Assembly: GCA_030844565.1 (NCBI GenBank)
Contig: JAUUNK010000018.1
Coordinates: 1 to 46,585 of the forward strand
DNA: 46,585 bases
Direction of reading: 5' to 3'
Origin: Bacteroides ovatus
GTDB lineage: Bacteria; Bacteroidota; Bacteroidia; Bacteroidales; Bacteroidaceae
The position numbers were made by a program, and so were the translations under genes. The notes beneath the pieces are model-generated. The model saw nothing but the letters and a program-made list of their open reading frames with translations. It ran no database searches and had not been told where the DNA came from. Positions 9,617 through 18,255 of the stretch are shown piece by piece (position 1 is the first letter of the stretch; the number at the start of each line of letters is the position of its first letter).

Positions 9617-11575
9617 TTATGTGTCGATATTAGCGTACGTTGCGTTCTCTTCGATAAACTCGCGGCGCGGTCCCACGTCTTCTCCCATCAGCATGGAAAA
9701 GATATAGTCGGCTTCTGCAGCGTTGTCGATAGTGACTTGTTTCAGCATACGGTTTTCCGGGTCCATAGTCGTCTCCCACAATTGTTGGGCGTTCATTTCT
9801 CCCAAACCTTTGTAGCGCTGTGTATGAACTGCGTTTTCTGAACCGCCGCCATACGTGTCGATGAACTTCTGGCGTTGTGCGTCGGTCCAGCAATATTCTT
9901 CCACTTTTCCTTTCTTGCAAAGGTAGAGCGGGGGAGTAGCGATATACAGATAACCATTCTGGATAATCTGCGGCATATAGCGGAAGAAGAAAGTCATGAT
10001 AAGCGTGTCGATGTGAGAACCATCGACATCGGCATCGGTCATGATGATAATTTTATGGTAGCGCAGCTTGTCAATATTGGCGGCCTTGCTGTCGTCGTCC
10101 GTCCCGATGGTCACACCGAGGGCGGTATAGATATTACGGATTTCATCGCTTTCGAGAGCTTTGTGATACATGGCTTTTTCCACATTCAGAATCTTACCAC
10201 GCAACGGCAGGATAGCTTGGAAAGCACGGTTCCTGCCTTGCTTTGCTGTGCCGCCTGCCGAGTCTCCCTCGACGAGGAAGAGTTCGCATCTTTCAGGGTC
10301 TTTGTCCGAGCAGTCGGCAAGTTTACCCGGCAATCCTCCTCCGGACATCGGAGATTTGCGTTGCACCATTTCGCGTGCCTTGCGGGCAGCGTGGCGGGCT
10401 GTGGCGGCAAGCACCACTTTATCTACGATTATTTTTGCTTCTTTCGGATGTTCTTCCAGATAGTAAGCCAGCACTTCGCCTACGGCTTGGTCTACGGCTC
10501 CCATCACTTCGTTATTTCCCAGTTTCGTTTTCGTCTGTCCTTCAAACTGGGGTTCGGCTACTTTCACAGATATTACCGCAGTCAATCCTTCACGGAAGTC
10601 GTCGCCTGTGATTTCCACTTTCACTTTTTCCAGCATCTTGCTGTCTTCGGCATATTTCTTCAACGTACGAGTCAGTGCCCGGCGGAAACCTGCCAAGTGG
10701 GTACCTCCTTCAATCGTATTGATGTTGTTCACATAGGAGTGCACGTTTTCGGAGAATCCCGTGTTGTACATGATGGCTATTTCGATGGGTATTCCCTGCT
10801 TTTCAGTATTCAGGTAGATAACATCGTTGATAAGGTGTTCGCGGGAAGACTCGATGAAACGTACAAATTCTCTCAAGCCTTCTTCAGAATAAAACACTTC
10901 GCTTTTAAAGCTGCCGTCTTCGTTCATCACGCGGCGGTCGGTCAGGGAGATGCGTAGTCCGGCATTCAGATATGACAACTCGCGTAGGCGGGATGCCAGA
11001 ATCTTATAGTCGTATACCGTTTCGGTGAATATGCTGTCGTCGGGCCAGAACTGTTGTTTCGTTCCGGTATGTTCCGACCTGCCAACTTCTTTCACCGGAT
11101 ACAGCGGTTTACCTATCTCGTATTCCTGCTGATAAATCTTTCCATCGCGGAATACTTGCGTAACCATGTGAGTAGATAACGCGTTCACACAAGACATACC
11201 TACGCCGTGCAAACCTCCGGATACTTTGTACGACCCTTTGTCGAATTTACCTCCGGCGTGCAACACGGTCATGGCTACTTCTAATGCAGACTTTTGTTCC
11301 TTTTCGTGGAAATCTACCGGGATACCGCGCCCATTGTCTTGTACAGTGATTGAGTTATCTTCGTTGATGGTTACTTCGATGTGGTCGCAATATCCTGCCA
11401 GTGCTTCGTCAATGGAGTTATCAACGATTTCATATACCAAATGGTGAAGTCCCTTCGTACTGATGTCTCCAATGTACATCGCGGGACGTTTTCTGACTGC
11501 TTCAAGTCCTTCCAATACCTGGATACTATCGGCAGAATAGGACCCGTTATTGGGAGTGATTTGTTCTTCGCTCAT
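9617..11575 (-). CDS. gyrB: DNA gyrase subunit B
   Basis: This is the ATPase subunit of type II topoisomerase, introducing negative supercoils with GyrA. At 652 aa it is the short form lacking the proteobacterial insertion. The GHKL ATPase motifs are EIVDNSIDEA, DNGRGIPVD and GGLHGVGMSCVNALS. The TOPRIM domain has EGDSAGG (metal-binding E436) and DADVDGSHI. The C-terminal end has QRYKGLGEMN. A minus-strand promoter lies at 11605-11635. gyrA is not in the window, as is common for scattered gyr genes. Confidence 0.98.
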   Translation of the reverse strand: MSEEQITPNNGSYSADSIQVLEGLEAVRKRPAMYIGDISTKGLHHLVYEIVDNSIDEALAGYCDHIEVTINEDNSITVQDNGRGIPVDFHEKEQKSALEVAMTVLHAGGKFDKGSYKVSGGLHGVGMSCVNALSTHMVTQVFRDGKIYQQEYEIGKPLYPVKEVGRSEHTGTKQQFWPDDSIFTETVYDYKILASRLRELSYLNAGLRISLTDRRVMNEDGSFKSEVFYSEEGLREFVRFIESSREHLINDVIYLNTEKQGIPIEIAIMYNTGFSENVHSYVNNINTIEGGTHLAGFRRALTRTLKKYAEDSKMLEKVKVEITGDDFREGLTAVISVKVAEPQFEGQTKTKLGNNEVMGAVDQAVGEVLAYYLEEHPKEAKIIVDKVVLAATARHAARKAREMVQRKSPMSGGGLPGKLADCSDKDPERCELFLVEGDSAGGTAKQGRNRAFQAILPLRGKILNVEKAMYHKALESDEIRNIYTALGVTIGTDDDSKAANIDKLRYHKIIIMTDADVDGSHIDTLIMTFFFRYMPQIIQNGYLYIATPPLYLCKKGKVEEYCWTDAQRQKFIDTYGGGSENAVHTQRYKGLGEMNAQQLWETTMDPENRMLKQVTIDNAAEADYIFSMLMGEDVGPRREFIEENATYANIDT

Positions 11576-11604
11576 AATTGCCTTTCTAAGTTATAATAAC
11601 AGAG

Positions 11605-11635
11605 CAAATATAGTGAATATTATCGAGTTAGCGAA
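11605..11635 (-). promoter_or_regulatory. gyrB promoter
   Basis: On the minus strand TATATTTG (11612-11605) is a perfect -7 box. TTCG (one mismatch) lies 19 bp upstream. The leader would be about 25 nt. Confidence 0.55.
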
Positions 11636-11712
11636 GAATGAAACGTGAAAAATGAAGAATAAACTCAGAATAGATATTTGCAGTAAACTCCTTGCGTTGA
11701 GGGGCATACATA

Positions 11713-11743
11713 CAAAACGGGCTAAACTTAAAAAGTCTAGCCC
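11713..11743 (-). terminator. rpsT terminator
   Basis: On the minus strand GGGCTAGACTT and AAGTTTAGCCC (arms ending at 11743 and 11719) form an 11-bp stem with one G-U pair, followed by GTTTTG. It separates rpsT from gyrB. Confidence 0.75.
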
Positions 11744-11789
11744 TTAAATAAAAAAAATATAATAAAACCTTTATTATTCCATTAAGTTG

Positions 11790-12044
11790 TTAAGCCAGCT
11801 TATTAACATAAATAGCTAACTTAGACTTCAAGTTGTTGGCTTTGTTCTTGTGGATTACATTTACTTTTGCAAGCTTATCCAACAATTTAACAACACCCGG
11901 GTACATAGCAGCCGCTTCTGATTTGTTGCTAGTAGCGCGAAGTTTTCTAACAGCGTTTCTCATGGTCTTACCATAGTATCTGTTATGAAGTCTTCTAGTC
12001 TCTTCTTGTCTGATTCTTTTCAGTGATGATTTATGATTTGCCAT
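11790..12044 (-). CDS. rpsT: 30S ribosomal protein S20
   Basis: The product is 84 aa and very basic. It starts MANHKSSLKRIRQEETRRLHNR, the recognisable S20 N-terminus, and is predicted all-helical. It binds 16S rRNA early in 30S assembly. The gene lies 41 bp downstream of tRNA-Glu on the same strand and probably shares its promoter. It ends in its own terminator before gyrB. Confidence 0.96.
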   Translation of the reverse strand: MANHKSSLKRIRQEETRRLHNRYYGKTMRNAVRKLRATSNKSEAAAMYPGVVKLLDKLAKVNVIHKNKANNLKSKLAIYVNKLA

Positions 12045-12085
12045 CTCGACTAATCTATTTTTTAGTTCTTTATTCTTTTAACTTG

Positions 12086-12157
12086 TAGCCCGTGGGGGAA
12101 TCGAACCCCCCTTTCAAGAATGAAAATCTTGCGTCCTAACCGATAGACGAACGGGCC
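12086..12157 (-). tRNA. tRNA-Glu (anticodon UUC)
   Basis: The 72-nt cloverleaf on the minus strand starts GGCCCGT and pairs with ACGGGCT, with a G1-U72 wobble. The discriminator base is A. The anticodon stem CAAGA/TCTTG encloses TTTTCAT, giving anticodon TTC. The T arm has GGTTCGATTCC. CCA is not encoded. It heads the rpsT transcript, with the promoter at 12220-12250. Confidence 0.96.
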
Positions 12158-12219
12158 ATCCTGTTTTGCATTTCTGCTTTTGCTTTCTCCAAACAGAGTT
12201 TGTTTCTCGATTGCGGATG

Positions 12220-12250
12220 CAAAGGTAAGCACTTTTTTGAAAATGACAAA
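12220..12250 (-). promoter_or_regulatory. Consensus promoter for tRNA-Glu-rpsT
   Basis: The minus strand has TTTG (12250-12247), a 19-bp spacer and TACCTTTG (12227-12220). Both boxes match the Bacteroides consensus perfectly. It is the best promoter match in the window, as expected for a stable-RNA gene. Confidence 0.8.
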
Positions 12251-12421
12251 TAATTGTAGCAAAAAAATGCGTTATTTTTTAATCTTTTTCTCCTTTCTTC
12301 TTGCTTATGGTTGATTATCAATGAGATATAACTGCTTCTTTTTTGATAGGTAATCTTCGCTGTACCGGGTGGCAAAGAGGGGGAGAAGGTGTATACACCT
12401 TATTATATATAGAGATGGCTA

Positions 12422-12565
12422 CCTATTCCTCGTTCATAGGCAGTTTCGTTTCCATACAGAGAAACTGTCGTATCCTCGCATGGAAACTAGAATGTCTTCG
12501 TAAAGAAATGGTTGTTTCCTCGTGAAGAAACGATTGTTTCCTAAGGAGGGGAAAATAGGAAACTG
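12422..12565. repeat. Tandem array of about 22-bp imperfect dyads
   Basis: Four contiguous 22-bp units (12446-12467, 12468-12489, 12490-12511, 12512-12533) share the pattern GTTTCC-TCG-(A)GAAAC. A diverged unit (12422-12443) comes before them and a 32-bp unit (12534-12565) after. Arms differ between units yet often stay self-complementary: CCTAT/ATAGG, CAGTTTC/GAAACTG, GTTTC/GAAAC, GTTTCCTA/TAGGAAAC. Function unknown. Confidence 0.75.
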
Positions 12566-12748
12566 TAATAGCTTAATATATAGGCATATAGAGTTCGCTT
12601 GTTTGGCTTCTCATTCCTTCTAAATTGGGAATAACAAGAGAGAGTGAGCCTTATCCGTTCGATAAATCAAGCGGGTTATGAAAATAAGATGACCGGGACC
12701 GTAGGAGGTCGGTAGGTGTTGTAAAACTATCTAGTTGAAAGTTAAAAG

Positions 12749-12782
12749 CTTGCCTGCCGTTGGATAATTTTTTGTAGCTTTG
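12749..12782 (+). promoter_or_regulatory. Putative recO promoter
   Basis: TAGCTTTG at 12775-12782 is a perfect -7 box. CTTG at 12749-12752 lies 22 bp upstream (one mismatch). The leader would be about 25 nt. Confidence 0.5.
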
Positions 12783-12812
12783 TTATCAGTTTGAAATGAA
12801 CAGAAAACGGAT

Positions 12813-13541
12813 ATGCTGCAAAAGACATTGGGAATAGTGCTCCATACACTCAAGTATAATGATACTTCTCTGATTGTAGAGATGTATACCGACCTGTTGG
12901 GAAGGGTTTCTTATCTTGTCCGCGTGCCCCGTAGCCGGAAAGCGGCGGTGAAATCGGTGCTGTTTCAGCCGTTGTCTTTGATAGAGTTCGAGGCGGACTA
13001 CCGTCCCAATACTACGCTTTACCACATTCGTGAAGCGAAGTCTTACTATCCTTATTCGTCCATTCCTTATGACCCTTATAAATCTTCCATCGCTCTGTTT
13101 CTTTCAGAATTCCTCTATCGCGCGGTTCGTGAAGAGGCGGAGAACCGTCCTTTGTTTGCTTACCTACGCCATTCGCTCATTTGGCTGGATGAATGCCGCA
13201 AAGGATATGCTAATTTTCATCTCGTTTTCTTGATGCGGCTTTCCCGTTTTCTGGGACTTTATCCCAATCTGGAGGATTATCGGGAAGGAGATTATTTCGA
13301 CCTGTTGAATGCTTGCTTTAGTAGTGTTCGTCCCCAGTCACATGCTTACTACATCCATCCCGAAGAGGCGGGTCGCTTACGCCAACTCATGCGGATGAAC
13401 TATGACACGATGCATCTTTTCGCCATGAACCGTGTGGAAAGAGCCCGATGCCTCGACATCATTAATGATTATTACCGCTTGCATCTGCCGGAGTTTCCTG
13501 TGCTGAAATCTCTCGAAGTGCTGAAAGAACTCTTCGATTGA
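12813..13541 (+). CDS. recO: DNA repair protein RecO
   Basis: RecO loads RecA onto SSB-coated single-stranded DNA with RecR in the RecFOR pathway. The 242-aa length fits. The N-terminal OB fold is visible as LQKTLGIVLHTLKYNDTSLIVEMYTDLLGRVSYLVRV (in parts), with basic residues at RSRKAAVK. A helical C-terminal domain follows (FLSEFLYRAVREE, FLGLYPNLEDY). No zinc-type CxxC pair is present. The gene is isolated. Confidence 0.95.
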   Translation: MLQKTLGIVLHTLKYNDTSLIVEMYTDLLGRVSYLVRVPRSRKAAVKSVLFQPLSLIEFEADYRPNTTLYHIREAKSYYPYSSIPYDPYKSSIALFLSEFLYRAVREEAENRPLFAYLRHSLIWLDECRKGYANFHLVFLMRLSRFLGLYPNLEDYREGDYFDLLNACFSSVRPQSHAYYIHPEEAGRLRQLMRMNYDTMHLFAMNRVERARCLDIINDYYRLHLPEFPVLKSLEVLKELFD

Positions 13542-13579
13542 GAGTGGCAAGGGGAGAGGGAGACTGGGAACTGAATGAG

Positions 13580-13957
13580 TTAGAAGCCTAGCTGCAACTG
13601 TGCCCAGATTTCGTTTACGGATGTGTCCTTCTTATAATTATAATGTACGTAGTTGAACATGATACGTGTCTTGGGGGCAATGTGGTAGGCGGCTCCTACG
13701 GTGCAGATAGTTTCATAACCCGCCGCTCCTTCGTTGGCGTCGTTGTTATCCTTCATGCTCAGCCCCGAACCGTTGAATACTCCGGCGCGATATTCTACAA
13801 AGTAGCTGCCGAAGGGGGCTTTGAAGAGTTCGCCATCTACTTGCAGTCCGATGTCTCCATCTGTCCTGCTTTTATTTGCAAAAAGGGATAATTTCATGTT
13901 ACCTTTCTGTTTGTAAACGATACGTGTTGATACTTGATTGGCTGCGAATATATGCAA
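13580..13957 (-). pseudogene. Remnant of an OprP-like (phosphate-selective) porin
   Basis: The open frame encodes about 125 aa; a more natural start is the ATG at codon 21 (MKLSLF). It joins a typical mid-barrel strand region (FGSYFVEYRAGVFNGSGL, KDNNDANEG) straight to a typical C-terminal porin end (AYHIAPKTRIMFNYVHYNYK, then AQLQLGF ending in Phe). Intact porins of this family are about 350-400 aa with a signal peptide, and neither is present. The likely explanation is large deletions that left the frame open. Domain identity is from recognition; pseudogene status is inferred from length and the missing export signal. Confidence 0.55.
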
Positions 13958-14125
13958 AAAGTTTTAATATCACATCTCTGGCATTGTTTTTATCTATTTA
14001 TTCTCTTGAAATGATAACAAAAGAGAGTTCGGGGAAAAAGGTAAAAGGTAGAAATTAAGAGGGCAAAAGTAGCAGGGAAAGAATAGAATAAGTTGGAGAA
14101 GAAAAGTGGAGAGGGGAGGGGTGCA

Positions 14126-14171
14126 AAGAAAAAGAGGTAAAAGAGTTGCCAATTCACTCCTTTACCTCTTT
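14126..14171 (-). terminator. Terminator after yqeY (end of dcw cluster)
   Basis: On the minus strand AAAGAGGTAAAGGAGT (14171-14156) pairs with ACTCTTTTACCTCTTT (14146-14131), a 16-bp stem with one G-U pair, then TTCTTTG. It marks the 3' end of the cluster transcript. Confidence 0.75.
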
Positions 14172-14185
14172 CACTTTCTTTTGGT

Positions 14186-14635
14186 TTATCCCAGCAATTC
14201 TTTGACTTTGGCAGAGATAGCGCGTCCTTCAGCCTTTCCGGCGAGTTTTTTGGATGCTACGCCCATCACTTTACCCATGTCTTTGGCGCTTGTTGCTCCT
14301 GTTTCGGCGATGATTTCTTTCAAAGCAGCTTCCAGCTCTTCGGCAGACATCTGCTTGGGCAGGTAAGCTTCCATCACCTTCACTTGTGCCAGTTCGGCGT
14401 CAGCGAGGTCTTGACGACCTTGCCCTACATAAATCTCGGCGGCATCTTTGCCTTGCTTCACCAGTTTTTGGATAATCTTCAAGGCTGCGTCGTCTGTCAG
14501 GGTATCGTTGGCTCCCGGAGCGGTTTTAGCTTCCAGGAAGAACTTCTTTACGTTTCTCAGAGTCTCCAGGGCAACTTTGTCTTTTGCCTTCATTGCGTTT
14601 TTAATGTCTTCGCTGACTTTCTCAAATAAATCCAT
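14186..14635 (-). CDS. GatB/YqeY domain protein
   Basis: The product is 149 aa and mostly helical. It starts MDLFEKVSEDIKNAMKAKDKVALETLRNVK, continues with KLVKQGKDAAEIYVGQGRQDLADAE and ends with the YqeY signature TGATSAKDMGKVMGVASKKLAGKAEGRAIS. The domain is shared with the tail of GatB amidotransferase and may bind tRNA; the stand-alone role is unknown. It lies 57 bp after ftsZ on the same strand and is the last gene before the terminator. Confidence 0.9.
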   Translation of the reverse strand: MDLFEKVSEDIKNAMKAKDKVALETLRNVKKFFLEAKTAPGANDTLTDDAALKIIQKLVKQGKDAAEIYVGQGRQDLADAELAQVKVMEAYLPKQMSAEELEAALKEIIAETGATSAKDMGKVMGVASKKLAGKAEGRAISAKVKELLG

Positions 14636-14692
14636 GATGCTATGTTGTTAGTTTAATGTTTTATTCTTTTTGTTTTTCTCCCGGCGTGGGCA

Positions 14693-16003
14693 TCAGAAGG
14701 TGATAACTCCGCTGTTGTCAGTTGCCTCTTCTGTTGCTATTTCCTCTTCGAGGGCGGCTTTTGCTTTAATCTTGCCTAGTGTAGTCTTATCGCGCAGATA
14801 AGTGGGCGAGTCTTCTACCATGGCAATAATATCGTCATTGTCCAGGTCTTCTGCATTGAAGATATAGATATGGCGGCGTTTCCGTATATTCTTGCTGCCG
14901 ATGGAGCTGGCGCTTTCGCCGTAAGCTTTGCGGATACGTTCTTTATTCCTTTCTTTTTCTTCTTCCAGTTGCAATTGGCGTTCTTCCTCTTCTTGGCTAC
15001 GGGCTTCGTGGAGGCTGTCCATGCCGGGCACGTCTTCTACGCCGAAACCGGTGGCAAGCACAGTGATTTTCACTTTCTTGCCTAATGTGTCGTCTATAGC
15101 CACACCCCAGATTACTTCTACGCCTTCGCGGAACTTGCTCATGAACTCGTGTACTTCGTTCATTTCTTCCATCATCAGTTCGGAAGCCGGGCAGAAAGAA
15201 ACGTTGAGCATCACCTTCTTGGCGTTGAATATATCGTTGTTGTTCAGTAACGGTGAGTGCAACGCGTCGTCAATGGCTTTGGTGACACGGTTTTCTTCTT
15301 CGCCGAATCCTGTACTCATGATGGCTACTCCCCCGTCTTTAAGGATAGTTTTTACATCGGCGAAGTCGAGGTTCACCGTTCCGCGTAGGGTGATGATTTC
15401 GGCAATACTCTTGGCGGCGATGGACAATGTGTCATCGGCCTTTCCAAACGCGTTCAGGAAGGTGAGGTCAGAATATATTTCCCTGAGTCGTTCGTTATTG
15501 ATAACCAGCAGGGCATCTACGTGCTGGGCTATGCGTTCCACGCCGTCCAATGCTTGGATAATTTTCTTTTCTCCTTCAAAAATAAAGGGAATGGTGACGA
15601 TACCTACCGTCAGGATGTCCATCTCCTTTGCGATACGGGCGATGACAGGTGCAGCGCCCGTGCCTGTGCCGCCTCCCATTCCGGCGGTGATAAACACCAT
15701 TTTAGTGCCGTCGTTGAGCAGGTTCTTGATGTCGTCTATGCTTTCTTCGGCGGCATCTCGTGCTCGCTCAGGACGGTTTCCCGCTCCTAGCCCCTGGGTG
15801 ATATTACGGCCCAACTGTAGTTTTACCGGCACAGGCGATTCCGCCAATGCCTGGTTGTCCGTATTGCAGAGAACGAATGTTACGTCATGTATACCTTCCC
15901 GGTACATGTGGTTTACGGCATTACCTCCACCACCGCCTACACCTATCACTTTGATAATCTTGGGTGAGTCTGTCGGGAAATCGAATTCTACTATTTCGTC
16001 CAT
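14693..16003 (-). CDS. ftsZ: Cell division protein FtsZ
   Basis: FtsZ is the tubulin-like GTPase that forms the Z ring. The nucleotide-binding loop GVGGGGGNAV begins at residue 21. The tubulin signature GGGTGTG lies at 110-116. NLDFADVKTIL and GGVAIMSTGFGE are present. The GTPase domain ends near residue 325. A charged linker follows (EEEERQLQLEEEKERNKERIRK), then a tail ending NSGVITF. The tail lacks an obvious E. coli-type DIPAFL peptide, so the FtsA-binding peptide differs here. It is 32 bp downstream of ftsA. Confidence 0.98.
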   Translation of the reverse strand: MDEIVEFDFPTDSPKIIKVIGVGGGGGNAVNHMYREGIHDVTFVLCNTDNQALAESPVPVKLQLGRNITQGLGAGNRPERARDAAEESIDDIKNLLNDGTKMVFITAGMGGGTGTGAAPVIARIAKEMDILTVGIVTIPFIFEGEKKIIQALDGVERIAQHVDALLVINNERLREIYSDLTFLNAFGKADDTLSIAAKSIAEIITLRGTVNLDFADVKTILKDGGVAIMSTGFGEEENRVTKAIDDALHSPLLNNNDIFNAKKVMLNVSFCPASELMMEEMNEVHEFMSKFREGVEVIWGVAIDDTLGKKVKITVLATGFGVEDVPGMDSLHEARSQEEEERQLQLEEEKERNKERIRKAYGESASSIGSKNIRKRRHIYIFNAEDLDNDDIIAMVEDSPTYLRDKTTLGKIKAKAALEEEIATEEATDNSGVITF

Positions 16004-16035
16004 ATCTTGTTGAATTATGAATTACGCATTATGAA

Positions 16036-17481
16036 TTATCTCATGTCGTCGTCAGAGAAGATTTCCTTGGTTAGCGAGTCAATCTTCCGTTGGAACCAGT
16101 TGGGACCCGCTTGTTTCTTCTTTTTCTTTTCTTCTTCTTTGCGACGCTTCTCTGCTTCTTTAGCAGCGATTTTGGCGGCTTTGGCTTCCTCTTCCTTCTT
16201 TTTCCGGGTTTCTTCTTCCTGTCTCTTTAGCTCTTCGTCGCCTTCAAAGATGTCCACTGGCTTGGCAGTGGTGGTTTCGCCCGGCTTGAGGGGAGGGATA
16301 GGCTTTATTTCCGGTTTTGGGGGAATGATTTCTACCAGGCAACAATTCTGGTTTCCCTCAAACAAGAGGCCGAGTAGGGTGTTGAGGGTTCCGTCTTTTT
16401 TCAACAGATTGCCCGAGCCGTGCACGGTGTTGCGGACAAATTTGGCAGAACGCAACTTTTCTATCTTGGTGCGTTTACGCAGCAGTTCGTCCAGGTTCCT
16501 TAGGTTCGATGCTCCGCCGGTGATGATGATGCCTGCCAGCAGTTTGTCGTCATATCCCGATATTTGTAGTTGGTTCCAGACGTTGGAGATAATCTCTTCG
16601 GCGCGTGCTTCTATGATGTTATTGAGCTTTGCCAGTTCTATGCTTCTCCCGTCTTCCAGTTGGCAGGTGATAGCTGCTTCGCCCTCTTCTTCTTCATAGA
16701 GAACATCTCCATAGTTTATCTTCAGGCGTTCGGCTTCTTCTTCCTCTATCTGCAAGGTCGTAATGTCACGGGTGATGCTGGTGCCGCCTATGGGCAACAC
16801 GGTGAGAAACCGCAAGATGTTATTTTTGTAGACGGATATGGTAGTGGTGTCCGCCCCGAAGTCGATGAGAGCACAGCCCGAGCGGCGTTCGCTTTCGGTG
16901 AGCACGGCATTGGCGGTGACTAGTGGGGCGATGAGTTGCTCGGCTATTTCTATTTTAGCTTGCTCGAAGCAACGTTCCAGGTTCTTTTTCACGGTGGAGC
17001 GGGCCACGATGTTCAGGAATCGTCCTTCGATGTGGCTTCCTGCTACTCCCACGGCGTCTGCTTGCAAATTGTTGCCTATCTTGTATTCCTGGGGGGCTAC
17101 GTCCAGCACGTCCATATCTACCAGAGGAACGGCAATGTTTTCATCGCCGATGGCATTGACCAGTTCTTCGGAGATGATGGTTTCTTCTTTTAAGTCGCGG
17201 CTCACTACGTTCCGTACAGTACGGAGCGATTGTCCACCGATGCCCACATATACTTTGGCGATTGAATTTTTCAATTCACCTTCCAATCTGTTGATAATCG
17301 AAGTCAAGCTTTGAGCGGTCTTGTCCAGATTGTAGACGATTCCCTTGCGGATACACGAGGAAGAGTTTTCCTGTGCATACGCCAATATCTGCATGCTTCC
17401 GTCACTATTCTTTCTTCCTGCGATACCGGTAATCTTAGACGATCCTAGCTCTATAGCGGCGATAAATTCTGTTGTTGCCAT
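16036..17481 (-). CDS. ftsA: Cell division protein FtsA
   Basis: FtsA is the actin-like ATPase that tethers FtsZ to the membrane. The start at 17481 (MATTEFIAAIELGSSKI) follows AAGAGAG; a longer frame to 17532 would overlap ftsQ. The actin fold shows AAIELGSSKITGIAG and CALIDFGADTTTISVY for the phosphate loops and GIIITGGASNLRNL for the adenosine motif. After about residue 385 comes a Pro-rich, then highly charged Lys/Glu/Ala linker. It ends in GPNWFQRKIDSLTKEIF, a likely amphipathic membrane-targeting helix. The linker is much longer than in E. coli FtsA (about 480 versus 420 aa overall). Confidence 0.96.
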   Translation of the reverse strand: MATTEFIAAIELGSSKITGIAGRKNSDGSMQILAYAQENSSSCIRKGIVYNLDKTAQSLTSIINRLEGELKNSIAKVYVGIGGQSLRTVRNVVSRDLKEETIISEELVNAIGDENIAVPLVDMDVLDVAPQEYKIGNNLQADAVGVAGSHIEGRFLNIVARSTVKKNLERCFEQAKIEIAEQLIAPLVTANAVLTESERRSGCALIDFGADTTTISVYKNNILRFLTVLPIGGTSITRDITTLQIEEEEAERLKINYGDVLYEEEEGEAAITCQLEDGRSIELAKLNNIIEARAEEIISNVWNQLQISGYDDKLLAGIIITGGASNLRNLDELLRKRTKIEKLRSAKFVRNTVHGSGNLLKKDGTLNTLLGLLFEGNQNCCLVEIIPPKPEIKPIPPLKPGETTTAKPVDIFEGDEELKRQEEETRKKKEEEAKAAKIAAKEAEKRRKEEEKKKKKQAGPNWFQRKIDSLTKEIFSDDDMR

Positions 17482-17510
17482 ATCTCTCTTCAATAAATTA
17501 ATCCATTCGT

Positions 17511-18251
17511 TTATTTTTCCCTTTTCGTACAAATAATCTGGTTCCCGAACTCAAGGCTGATACGGGAATATTTGTTCCATCCTACTTTGTTCAACCCTTT
17601 TTGGTAGAACGTTTTCAGACGGCCGAGTTTGTTTTCAAAGTCTTCCAGTTTGCCGAGATAGATGAGATGATTGCCTACCCGGGGGACCAGTTCGACGGTG
17701 TGGTCGGGTAACACATGTATTTGTTCTATCTGTGCATCCCAGAATTTATTGCTTTGCAAAAATACACCAAACTTATATAAATCCTTCACTGCGAACGACT
17801 TTTCTATATTTCCCGTTGCCACTGCCCGGTGTGCGATGCATTTTGCTTGGGGAGGCATCACGGTTCCTTTGTTGTCGATGTAGTAGTTGTCTCCGTTATT
17901 GCTCAAGATGCGTAGCACAGGAATCCGTTGGGTCACTTCCACACAGAGTTTCCCGCTCGGGGTCTTGTAGCATTCCACTTCATCTATTAGCGGATGTTTG
18001 CCCAGTTCGGTTTCTAGGGTCTTGGTGTGGATGCGTTCCATCTTCTTCCCTACGGGGTAGATTCCCTTCCGTTGCAGGATGCCTGCAACCTCATCTTTGG
18101 TGACAAAGCCGGCATATACCGTGTCTTTGATGATAAGCTCCATGTCACGGCATACCTGATTGGCAGGCGTGCTGTTGAATGCCGTGATAGCCAGTACGAG
18201 GTAGGCTATGAGGAGCAGCATGACAATGGATAGAAGGATTCTTTTAATCAT
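17511..18251 (-). CDS. ftsQ: Cell division protein FtsQ
   Basis: The product is a 246-aa bitopic inner-membrane protein with a short cytoplasmic tail. The membrane helix lies at about residues 5-25 (LLSIVMLLLIAYLVLAI). The periplasmic POTRA-like region includes GKHPLIDEVECYKTPSGKLCVEVTQRIPVLRI. FtsQ links FtsL and FtsB to the septal synthase in the divisome. It sits 4 bp after murC and 29 bp before ftsA, the conserved dcw position. Sequence similarity in the family is weak, so the call rests largely on layout and topology. Confidence 0.9.
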   Translation of the reverse strand: MIKRILLSIVMLLLIAYLVLAITAFNSTPANQVCRDMELIIKDTVYAGFVTKDEVAGILQRKGIYPVGKKMERIHTKTLETELGKHPLIDEVECYKTPSGKLCVEVTQRIPVLRILSNNGDNYYIDNKGTVMPPQAKCIAHRAVATGNIEKSFAVKDLYKFGVFLQSNKFWDAQIEQIHVLPDHTVELVPRVGNHLIYLGKLEDFENKLGRLKTFYQKGLNKVGWNKYSRISLEFGNQIICTKREK

Positions 18252-18255
18252 AGCT

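Larger units (their letters stand above)
12158..12812. other. Gene-free divergent region between tRNA-Glu and recO
   Basis: About 655 bp have no supportable gene. They hold the tRNA-Glu promoter (12220-12250), a tandem dyad array (12422-12565), a stretch from about 12600 to 12740 with some pairing potential but no recognised RNA family, and the recO -7 box. Confidence 0.7.

Noticed and set aside
12422..12565. CRISPR array
   Set aside because: The 22-bp units are contiguous with no unique spacers of about 30 bp, the units diverge from each other, and no cas genes are nearby. The same reasoning excludes 31244-31330.
12600..12745. Possible small structured RNA upstream of recO
   Set aside because: Local pairings (GGCT with AGCC, GACC with GGTC) are short and interrupted. 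No match to 6S, SRP, tmRNA or RNase P features could be seen.
14928..16013. A 361-codon plus-strand frame opposite ftsZ
   Set aside because: Low-complexity Ser-rich translation is typical of an antisense frame. ftsZ on the minus strand is certain.
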